This document shows positions 20,966-30,305 of a stretch of DNA of 64,000 bases, piece by piece. The stretch is from positions 2,108,001 through 2,172,000 of the forward strand of contig CAMRHE010000115.1 of assembly GCA_947044405.1 (NCBI GenBank), in the 5' to 3' direction. A program made the translations under genes and the position numbers. Under the pieces are notes generated by a model. It did no database searches and had not been told where the DNA came from. It saw only the letters and a program-made list of their open reading frames with translations. Position 1 is the first letter of the stretch. Each line of letters begins with the position of its first letter. The stretch comes from Leptodactylus fallax. Taxonomy: Eukaryota > Chordata > Amphibia > Anura > Leptodactylidae.

Positions 20966-23034
20966 CTTAGAGGATTAATGATCAAGCTTTTAGAATGGAA
21001 TGTCCAACAAATTTGTGTAGGTGTGATGGTCCACATACCTCTGGCCACTTAGTGCACATTGCAGCGGGTCTATCTGATTGAAAAGAGAAAGAAGCTGAAG
21101 AATTTAATTTTCCAGACTAAGGAACATCATGACCTTGTCAAGTCAGGCCCTAAAATGTGGAAATAATCAATATCCTTATCGGTACAAATATCATGACACA
21201 ACTATTGTTCATGCTTTCTTTTTAGTCATTCTTGACTCATTGAAATGTTTTTAGCATTATATCTATTTTTGTATTTTTTAGTTAAATGTTATTGGTTTAG
21301 AATATCCTGGAGCGAAAGAAAAAGTACATTTACCATATTATTATTGTTTCAGTGCTACTCAATGCAGATAACAGATTGGGCCTGGGTTCTTCATTGTGTC
21401 TTTCTTTTATATCACACTGAGAAAACACTGGCTAAAAGGGCTAGTAACAAAAAGCAGCAGGGAAATGTTCTCTTTTTACTTGATGGTGTTATTCACTTCT
21501 GATAACTCGTTTTTGCAATAAACTGATTATGGGATAGTCACTGCTGGGAACGCAAGAGATCATCTATAACCTATGGGGAAACCTGTTATTATAAAATAGA
21601 TTTTCTAAACAGCAAAACCCTTTAAATTCCCAAATATACTAATATTTCTGGGTTTGTGAAACCCCTCAATGAATAATGCCCCGTTTGCCCTCTAATTTAT
21701 AATGCCCCGTGTACACCTTAAACCAACACTGCTCCTCAGTGCCACCTAAAATTAAATCTGCCCAATTCTCCTAATATTAATAATACTCTGAATTATGCCC
21801 CTGATGCCCTCTTACATAAACAATGCCCCCTAATGCCCCCCTTGTATTAATAATGTTTAATAATAACCCCTTTGTATCAAAGGGGTTATATGGGAATAAT
21901 AAATCTTACCCTGTACTGGCTAAGCTTTATTACTAATATACACCCCGAGTACCCTGGAGCCCCATTCTACATTACTCTGCCTCCCCATCTGACAGTCACA
22001 TGACTTACTCCCCACTACTGATCAGTCCTGCAAATCGAGTAGAGGGGAGTCCGTAACATCAGTGAGAGTTGGAGTGGCAGCAGAGAAGACAGAGGAATAA
22101 GAGTTGTGGCCTCCGCAATGGTAATCATTGGGGTTCTAAGGTGTATATTAGTGAAAAGAAAATTCCCTGGTAAACTTTATTATTTTCTAGATAACACCGT
22201 GAATACTGATCCTTATATTTTCCCCAGTTGCCCTCTCTTATAAATGATGCCCCCTTCTATTAAAACCCCTCTAATGCCCCCTTGTATTAGTTGTGTCCCA
22301 TTACATAAATATTGCCCCCAAATTGCTCCCTTACATAGTTAGAGTCCTTTAAATACATAATGCCCTCAATTTCCCTCTTATATAGATAATGCTGCATTGT
22401 ATTAAAATGTCCCCAAAGTGTGTAAAAACAAAAAAAGTTATACTCACCTACCTCCAATCCGCTGATGCCGCCGCCTATTCTTGTTTTTTTATAGGCTGCA
22501 AGCCACAATGCCTGTGACTTTCAAATCACCAGGACTGCAGACAAAGATGTTTGCATCCCTACACCCACCTGCGCCAGGATGCAGACGTCTCAGAGCATCT
22601 CATAGGTCACAGGCTACTGCCTTCCTGCATTACTGTGCATTTCGACTGCATGGGTGCCCTGAAGACGCCAATGCAGTTGAACGTGTAGCTTGTGCTTCTG
22701 TCGACTCTGGGGTGGACCCAACAAAATCAGTGGACCCATACAACCCCTTCTGCCCTTCCCCACCTGCTATTCTGCTGTATTTGACCATTATTTGTAGACT
22801 GCACTATAGAAGTATACTACCATACATAGAGCTGAGCCACTGTATATAAGTCTGCCATATTAGAAAAGTTGTCTTATGCTAGCTCTAATCTATCTATACT
22901 TTTGGAGGTAAAAGAGGGTAAAACATATGTCTTGGGACTGTATCTATAACCCTTTAAGACATCAATGGCCCTGGCTACTTGTACTGCATTCATGGGACAC
23001 TTAAGAGACCCAGTGATGATGTTGATAGCAGAGG
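20966..23034. other. Non-coding, degenerate 'aatgccccc' repeats
   Basis: The stretches at 21650-21880 and 22210-22400 are decayed repeats of the form 'aataatgccccctaatgccccc'. The AAAGGGG end motif recurs at 21888. The frame at 22481-22849 (122 codons) has no recognisable domain. No gene is called. Confidence 0.45.
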
Positions 23035-23171
23035 TGTAACTTGAAGCTCCTGGGCACCATTGGAAAACCTGTAATGGGGCTCATTAATACTATGTGCAAT
23101 TTAGCATAGTGGTAAATTTAGACTGCAGAGGCCCCCTCAGCTTCCAGGGACAATAGAGACAGCTATCACTG
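23035..23171. repeat. Old dispersed repeat, left half, split by Gypsy element 2
   Basis: 'gcagaggtgtaacttgaagctcctgggc...' continues after the retrotransposon as 'actgcaccccctatagctatgcccctggc' (30275-30305). Relatives occur at 34683-34890 and 44637-44765. Gypsy element 2 landed inside this older repeat. Confidence 0.55.
23168..23171. repeat. Target-site duplication ACTG of Gypsy element 2 (left copy)
   Basis: ACTG directly precedes the LTR (TGTGAACC...) and recurs at 30275-30278 directly after the other LTR (...CTCTTACA). Confidence 0.85.
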
Positions 23172-24111
23172 TGTGAACCGAGAGCAAGGCAGGTGGTTGG
23201 ACCCGCAACCAGAAATGAACGCACACGCGGTAGTTCAAGAAAAAATATATATTTACTATAAGTTAATAAAGGCTAGTTAAAGGTAAAATGACAGGGCTAA
23301 AGACAAGCAAAATATACAATATAGCATGAACAATTTCAAGGCAAATTCTGCAATGGTTTCTACTTTTACTCTGTCCACTTCTGCAGTATGGACACTGAAT
23401 GAACAATATACTCAAAACTATCCCACGACCCTGACTTCACATTTGGGGCACCCCCTTTTCCCCAGTGGCCAGGTGGACCGCTTACAGCTGTAGAAGCGCG
23501 CGGTGGGGCCCAAAGTCGTCCTTTCTTTTATAGCGAACGCCTCTCCTCACGGTTATCAGGATCTTGGGGAAATGAAGTCCTCTTTAACAGGGAAACCCAA
23601 TGAATGCAATGTAATCCAACAGCAGATTCCACCGCACACTGACAGTCCGCCGAACAACACTGAGCTGGGATGTAAGCCGGGGTTTAGCAGGTGCTGTCCA
23701 GTACATCAACAGCATGCGAGTCTCTATCTGTGGTATCCATATACACAGTCACAATGTCAGTCTCACTGATCAGCACGAGCACAGTTCCTTTCACGTGGAC
23801 TCACTAGTCCTGTTGTCTCTTTACACTCTGTTTGTCTCTGGACCAAGATACAGCTTAGCTGACAGAAAAATCTCCACACCAGTTCAATACAACACTTGCT
23901 AAGATGGCTGCGCTCTCTGTCTAGTCACTTCCGCTTCTCTGCCACACCTGCTGCAGAACGGCAGGCTGACATAAAAGGGGGGGCTCACTCCAGCATCATG
24001 TCACAATTACAATGGCTGCTGTCTTAAAGGAACAGAATCACAGAAATACATTCAACATTAACAGTTTATACAGACAAATGAAGCTTAGGACAACATTGGC
24101 TGTCTCTTACA
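23172..24111 (-). repeat. 3' LTR of Gypsy element 2 (deletion-bearing copy)
   Basis: It is 940 bp against 970 bp for the partner. By eye there are about 20 places with net loss of 1-4 bases and almost no substitutions, spread over about 23198-23975. The last ~135 bp and the segment at about 23245-23425 are unchanged. The missing bases are often a T, C or A in CT/CTG/CCA-like contexts. Confidence 0.93.
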
Positions 24112-24127
24112 TATTCCCCCCCACTTT
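24112..24127 (-). promoter_or_regulatory. Polypurine tract of Gypsy element 2
   Basis: Read on the minus strand, 'aaagtggggggaata' directly precedes the 3' LTR, a standard polypurine tract position. Confidence 0.8.
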
Positions 24128-24371
24128 AAGATTGGCAGTCCCGCCTATGACTGTATATCCAGAGGGTTGTACTTTTATGCACAGGGTGGTAGTATACCGA
24201 TGTATGGCAGGCCAAACAAACTCATCCGCGCATACCGAACAGGGGGAATACCAGCATTTGGCCTAGTGGTCCGTCTGAGGACCGGTGGTATATTATGGGG
24301 TGCTGCAGCTATGGGCTGAGAAGGACCAGCGGATTCCGCACCAGAGGGGGCACAGGCCGGAGATACAGTAG

Positions 24372-27300
24372 TCACAGGTGGAACATCCCCAGGAGCAGGG
24401 ATCGGCCAACAATCATCCTCCTCGCGGAGGCCCATTCCGCACCTCCATTCTCTGACTGTGGGAGCTCATTCACATTGGCAAGCCCATCATGATTTGTCCC
24501 TTCAGAATGACACAGGCGCAACATATTTCGGTGAAGTACTCGAACACAATCAGTTCCTTCTTTCTGGACCTGGTACACTGGCCCATTCGCATACTTGCGG
24601 CCAACAACACGATACGGCAAAGCCTCCCACGGCTTTCCAATTTCCCTTGGGGTTTCTTGACACGAACTAGCACCAGGTCGCTGGTTGCAATGGTGCTTCT
24701 TGCACTGGGGTCTTATCAGGATGGGGATGTTCTTGAGGCGCTGCCGCACCAATCGATGGATCGTCTCAAGTCCGCCGATGCCCCGCACCCAAGAGGTTGA
24801 TCCCTCGAGGAACCCATCCACATCATTCAACTGTAATTCTCCTATACTCGCCCAGACCGCCCAAAGAGAAGTGTATAAGGAGAGTACCCCGTTGTAGAAT
24901 GGACCTGATTGTTATAGGCCCACACCATTTCAGACAAGAACTGAGGCCACTGTAACTTCTTGTCTTCCTCCAGAGTCCGCAGCATCTGTAGCAGAGTTCT
25001 GTTGAATCTTTCACAGGCCCCATTTCCCTGAGGGTGGTATGGAGTCGTGTGCGACTTCTTTATCCCGTAGATACGTTGAACTTCTTTCATTACGTGTCCC
25101 TCAAAGCAGGCGCCCTGGTCGGAGTGGATGCGTTGGGGGCACCCATATACTCGAATGAAATCTTGGCACAGAGCACGAGCGCTGACTCAGCTGTCTGGTC
25201 CTTGGTGGCGGTTACCACCGCAAATTTGGTGAAGTGATCCACCATTACGAGGCAATACTGGTGTCCGCTATTGGATGGGCCCACCATTAGATAGTCTATC
25301 ATGACGATTTCTAAAGGTTCCTGGGTCACGATGGTTTGCAGGGGAGCTCTCTGTTCTATTGCCTTATGGATCTCACAAGTTCGACAGCTGCGGCATACTT
25401 CTTCGACCATTTGACGAAGACCAGGGCAGTAAATCAGTCGCTGTAACCAACGAAAGGTCTTCTCATGACCAAAATGTCCATTCTTATTATGAGCCTCAAC
25501 TGCCAAGGAGCGAGCCAGTTCACTAGGCACCACAATTTGGTATCGAATGTCGATCTCAGAAGGTAAATAGACCTTTCGGCATAGCACTCCATTTTTCATC
25601 TCCAACTTTTCCCACTGACTCAGAACAGATAATATCTCACGTGTCAGTCGTTCTCTTTCCTCTCTACAGGGCTTCTGGCCTTTCTCAACACACTTGATCA
25701 TCTGTGCCAGCCCCTCATGGGTCTGTTGTATCTGTGCCCATTCCTGTCGTGAGGGACCAAAGAAAGGAGCCATTTCAGTCCCCTCCATCTCAAACTGATT
25801 AGTGGCGGTCAAGGCCTGTGAAAATCTGCTGAAATCGGGCACCTCCACATGCTCCAACTCATGATCCACGTCTTCTGTGGGGGTCTGGGCAGTTACCCTA
25901 GAAAGTCCGTCAGCATTCTGGTTCTCTGTCTTGGACCGATACTTAATGCGGTAATTGAATTTAGTCATTCGGGCTATCCACCTCTGCTCTAACGCCCCGA
26001 GCTTGGCATTTTCCAGGTGAGCTAGTGGGTTGTTGTCAGTCAGTACTAAAACTTCAGCACCGGTCAAATATTCAGAGAATTTCTCGGTCATGGCCCATAC
26101 CAGTGCCAACAGCTCCAATTTAAATGAACTATAATTCTCGGGGTTTCTTTCAGAATCTCTCAAAGACCGGCTGCCGTACGCTATGACCCTCTCCTGGCCA
26201 TCCTGAAGCTGGGAAAGCACTGCTCCAAGACCATACAGGCTTGCATCTGTATATAGCTGGAACGGCAAGTGGTAATCAGCATATGCCAAGATTGGGGCTG
26301 TTGTCAGTGCATCCTTCAATGCCTGGAAGGCTTGTTCCTGTTCAAGTCCCCACTTCACGGACCGGTTCTTTGGACCACCGGATGTGCCTCGTAGGAGAGC
26401 ATTAAGTGGTGCTGCTACCTTGGCGAAATCCTTAATAAACCGTCGATAGTAACCGGCTACTCCAAGGAACGCCCTCACTCTCGCAGGGTAGTCGGTATCG
26501 GCCAATCTTGAACAGCCGCTATCTTGTCTCTTGATGGTCTCACCCCTTCTCCTGATACGCGGTGACCCAAGTAATCAATTTCAGATTGGAACAACCGACA
26601 TTTACTGGGTTTCAATTTGAGCCCATGTTCCCGCAATCTTCGAAATACTTGCCCCAACTGGTGGAAATGGTCTTCAAAGGTCGCAGAATACACTATAATG
26701 TCATCCAAGTAGATGAGAGTGAACTCAAAGTTGAAGTCACCGAGACATTTCTCCATCAACCGCTGAAACGTTCCGGGTGCATTTGTCAACCCGAAGGGCA
26801 TCCGGTTAAATTCGTATAGTCCCATGGGCAAGATGAATGCCGTCTTCTCCTTGTCTTTTGTGGCCATCGGCACCTGCCAATACCCACTAGCCAGATCTAG
26901 TGAGGAGAAGTACCGGGCTCTCCCCAGCGCTGAGAGGGACTCCTCAATCCGTGGCAAGGGGTAGGAATCTCGTACGGTGCAAGCGTTTAACTTCCGATAG
27001 TCTACGCAAAATCGGATGGACCCATCTTTTTTCTTACTAACACCACAGGAGCTGCCCAGGGACTCTGGCTTTCTTGGATGATCCCACCCTGTAGCATCTT
27101 AGCTAACAGTTCTTTTACTTCCTGATACAACTGTGGAGGAATTTGTCGGTAGCGCTCTCTAATTGGAGGGGTGTCTCCTGTGGGAATCTCATGGTAGATC
27201 CCTGTGGTACATCCAAAATCTTCAGCATACCGTGAAAAGGCGGCTCGGTTCTCCCACAACAGTTCATCTACCTTCTCACACATTCCAGAGAACATGAACT

Positions 27301-28256
27301 TGCATCCATCTTCATCTGTTCTCGAATTGCACGGCCATTCCATTCAGAGGTGGGTTCCTCATCTTCTCCCATGGACACAGTTACGGTCCACTCATCCCTT
27401 TCAGTCGGCTTCAGCTGCATTGGAGTTACTTTCCTTACTTCCTCCGGAGTCACATAGATGTTAGCCAGCAGCCTCCCTGGGGTCAGGTCCACACTCTGGT
27501 CCTGAGTGTTTACACATCGAAGTGGTACTCTTCCATTGCGAACTATTGCCAAGGAACGGGCCACTAGCGGCTCAACACCTCCTTCGGCTGCCTGCAGTGG
27601 TTCTACCAACACAGCTATGCCCTCTAGTTTCCGACAGGTGCCTACGGGCATGGACACTATTGTCTCCCGACTGGGTGGCAGTGTAACTTTTGTATGCAAA
27701 GGAACTGAAATTCGAGCCAGAGGACGCTCGCATCCGAACTTTTCTGTAAGCCACATGTCCGGATCAGCCGCTGGAAAGCTGTTTGAGTAGGCCGATGGGT
27801 GGTGGTTTCTTTCCAATAACCGTGACCTTTCTTTTCAAAGAGGATCTGATCTAATTCTTTTAACACATTCATCCCCAAAATGACAGGGACCTTTACTTCA
27901 TGTGACTCCTGTACCACCACAATGCCTTTCCTACCCAGATCTTGGCCACATACCCGGACATTCATCCAGGCCACTCCCACGACTGGAACTGGTAACTGGT
28001 TAGCTGCGACCACTCGTACGAATGTATGGGGATCATATTTCACATGTTGCCGGAAGTACCGTTCATAACAGTCTCTACTCAAGGTCGTTACTTGGGAACC
28101 CGTGTCAATCATCCCGGTAACCGGAATACCCTCCATTTCCACCTGTATGACAGGACTTGCAGCGATCAGGTCATCATCAGGGCATTCTCCCCACATAGTC
28201 TCCTTGTCAGTCTCCCCTACTACACGCCCTTCAGCAGCAGGGGACTTCAGTTTAAC
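24372..28256 (-). pseudogene. pol: Gypsy element 2 pol (protease, RT, RNase H, integrase), frameshifted
   Basis: The domains appear in order but in changing frames. Protease with a DTGS motif is in 27657-28196. The linker is in 27268-27816. The start of reverse transcriptase is in 27002-27343. The RT palm with YLDD is in 26475-26957. The rest of RT, RNase H (TDAS, TDNN) and the integrase zinc finger and first Asp are in 25090-26505. The integrase Glu region is in 24842-25090, and the C-terminus is in 24372-24830. Each step moves to the frame expected after loss of one base. One occurs in an A-run near 27030, and others are near 27770, 27305, 26490, 25165 and 24840. The catalytic residues themselves are retained. 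As read it cannot give a full polyprotein. Entry from gag would use the GTTAAAC site at 28250-28256. Confidence 0.9.
28214..28256 (-). promoter_or_regulatory. -1 ribosomal frameshift signal, element 2
   Basis: G-TTA-AAC (28256-28250, minus strand) forms the last two sense codons of gag and is followed at once by the TGA stop. After a 6-nt spacer an 8-bp stem with one G-T pair, CCCCTGCT (28243-28236) with AGTAGGGG (28221-28214), encloses a 14-nt loop. A one-base backward slip enters the protease frame. The heptamer is the same as in element 1. Confidence 0.85.
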
Positions 28257-29209
28257 GGCGGTCTCTCATAAGTTTGTCGCTGCTCTGGACATCTAGCAGC
28301 AACGTGGCCCATCCGTCCACACTCCCAGCAGCGTATCCCCCGTCGTTCTGGCCATCTGTTTGGGCCCCTTCGGTAAGCCCCTTCGATTTCTCCTGAGCAC
28401 TGCATTAACTGATTTGGACCCCTTCGGTAGGTCCTATCCTCACCCCTCCAGCGGGGTGGTGGGTGATTCTGATTTTCTGGGTATGGACGGCTCACCCTTT
28501 CACCTCCAGTTTTCTGGAAGTCTGTAATTTTCATAGAATGTTCATCACAACGGGTGTGCAAGTGTTCCATTTGTTCTTGCAGTTTCTGCATTACTGTGAG
28601 AATTTCTTTAACCGTCCCTTTTTCTACTGTCTCTGAGCCAGAACTAGCCCCCTGTGACAAAGTAACTCCAACTGCGGTCTGCGGCCTCGGGACCATACTA
28701 TTGGCACGGGAGATGGCCTCTACCTGTACATCATGGAATTTAGCATCAGTCTCTCGTCGCATAAAATCCTGCATAGTCACAGTTAAACTGCCGTCACGTA
28801 TCCCCAGGACAAACTGGTCACGGAGAGTCCGATCAGGGTTACAGAAGGCTGGCGAGCCCCCTCTTTCCTTCACTTGAATATCTCGGAGCAGTTCTTGTAG
28901 GGCATTTGCATATTGGGGAAGGCTTTCATTCTCCTGTTGTACCCTCTGGAAGAACCGAGCCTGCAGAGACCCCAGCAATGCAGTTTCTCCATAGATGGTT
29001 TCTAGAATCTGGACTACTTGCTCAAATGTCTGCCTTTGTTCAAATGGCCTCAGTATCACCGTGGTCTTAGCATCCCCTTGTAATGTCAATATTGCTAGCT
29101 CTACTAGTACTTCTGGTGCGGTCTGGTACATTCGCTGTATCATTCGTATCTGTTCCACCCACATACTCACTGACATATTATTGCCATCAAATTTAGCTAA
29201 CTGACTCAT
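28247..29209 (-). CDS. gag: Gypsy element 2 Gag
   Basis: This is a 320-residue open frame starting MSQLAKFDGN, 95 nt inside the 5' LTR edge. The region at about residues 10-190 reads as helical capsid. A Gln/Arg/Pro-rich stretch follows. A single CCHC zinc knuckle, CWECGRMGHVAARC, lies at about 294-307, preceded by a repeated YRRGPN segment. The frame has no interruptions, unlike the pol downstream. It ends in TTA-AAC-TGA, so the natural stop codon directly abuts the slippery heptamer. It would form the particle that packages the element RNA. It is identified from position, knuckle and overall form. Similarity to element 1 Gag is low by eye. Confidence 0.9.
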   Translation of the reverse strand: MSQLAKFDGNNMSVSMWVEQIRMIQRMYQTAPEVLVELAILTLQGDAKTTVILRPFEQRQTFEQVVQILETIYGETALLGSLQARFFQRVQQENESLPQYANALQELLRDIQVKERGGSPAFCNPDRTLRDQFVLGIRDGSLTVTMQDFMRRETDAKFHDVQVEAISRANSMVPRPQTAVGVTLSQGASSGSETVEKGTVKEILTVMQKLQEQMEHLHTRCDEHSMKITDFQKTGGERVSRPYPENQNHPPPRWRGEDRTYRRGPNQLMQCSGEIEGAYRRGPNRWPERRGIRCWECGRMGHVAARCPEQRQTYERPPLN

Positions 29210-29283
29210 TATAGCCCCTGCTGCATTCTTCCTCCAGCACCATTCTCCCGAACGGGTGCGTCACCGTCCATTCTGGTAAGCGG

Positions 29284-29301
29284 ATCCTGCCGACTACGCC
29301 A
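29284..29301 (-). promoter_or_regulatory. Primer binding site, tRNA-Ser, element 2
   Basis: The plus strand reads ATCCTGCCGACTACGCCA. As I recall it, this is exactly the 3' end (with CCA) of vertebrate tRNA-Ser(AGA/UGA). It lies 3 nt from the LTR edge, the usual distance. The minus-strand form, starting TGGCGTAGTC, is a standard primer binding site. Confidence 0.88.
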
Positions 29302-29304
29302 ATT

Positions 29305-30274
29305 TGTGAACCGAGAGCAAGGCAGGTGGTTTGGACTCCGCAACCAGAAATGAACGCACACGCGGTAGTTCAAGAAAAAAATATATATTTACTATAAGTT
29401 AATAAAGGCTAGTTAAAGGTAAAATGACAGGGCTAAAGACAAGCAAAATATACAATATAGCATGAACAATTTCAAGGCAAATTCTGCAATGGTTTCTACT
29501 TTTACTCTGTCCACTTCTGCAGTATGGACACTGAATGAACAATATACTCAAAACTATCCCTAACTGACCCTGACTTCACATTTGGGTGCACCCCTTTTCC
29601 CCAGTGGTCCAGGTGGACCGCTTACAGTCTGTAGAAGCGCGCGGTGGGGCCCAAAGTCGTTCCTTTCTTTTATAGCGAAACGTCCTCTCCTCACGGTTAT
29701 CAGGATCTTGGGAGAAATGAAGTCCTCTTTAACAGGGAAACCCAATGAATGCAATGTAATCCAACAGCAGATTCCACTCAGCACACTGACAGTCCTGCCG
29801 AATCCATACACTGAGCTGGGATGTAAGCCGGGGTTTAGCAGGTGCTGTCCAGTACATCAACAGCACTGCGAGTCTCTATCTGTGGTATCCATATACACAG
29901 TCACAATGTCAGTCTCACTGATCAGCCACTGAGCACAGTTCCTTTCACGTGGACTCACTAGTCCTGTTGTCTCTTTACACTCTGTTTGTCTCTGGACCAA
30001 GATACAGCTTAGCTGTACAGAAAAATCTCCACACCAGTTCAATACAACACTTGCTAAGATGGCTGCTGCTCTCTGTCTAGTCACTTCCTGCTTCTCTGCT
30101 CACACTCTGTCTGCAGAACAGGCAGGCTGACATAAAAGGGGGGGGTCTCACTCCAGCATCATGTCACAATTACAATGGCTGCTGTCTTAAAGGAACAGAA
30201 TCACAGAAATACATTCAACATTAACAGTTTATACAGACAAATGAAGCTTAGGACAACATTGGCTGTCTCTTACA
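29305..30274 (-). repeat. 5' LTR of Gypsy element 2
   Basis: This is a 970-bp LTR starting TGTGAACCGAGAGC and ending GTCTCTTACA on the plus strand. It should carry the promoter. On the minus strand a G/C-flanked 'cccccttttatg' is a possible TATA-like box, but this is weak. Confidence 0.93.
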
Positions 30275-30305
30275 ACTGCACCCCCTATAGCTATGCCCCT
30301 GGCTA

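Larger units (their letters stand above)
23172..30274 (-). mobile_element. Ty3/Gypsy LTR retrotransposon 2, pol frameshifted
   Basis: This is a 7,103-bp minus-strand element with TG...CA LTRs of 940 (3') and 970 bp (5'), a 4-bp duplication ACTG, an exact 18-nt tRNA-Ser primer site, a polypurine tract, an intact gag, and pol domains in the Ty3/Gypsy order. It is a different family from element 1: longer LTRs, only a 95-nt leader, and clearly different Gag. The LTRs differ almost only by small deletions in the left copy, and pol is broken by at least six successive frame changes of the same sense. The gag end and right LTR read cleanly. This is either a decayed copy or a region of low consensus accuracy. 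Confidence 0.95.
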
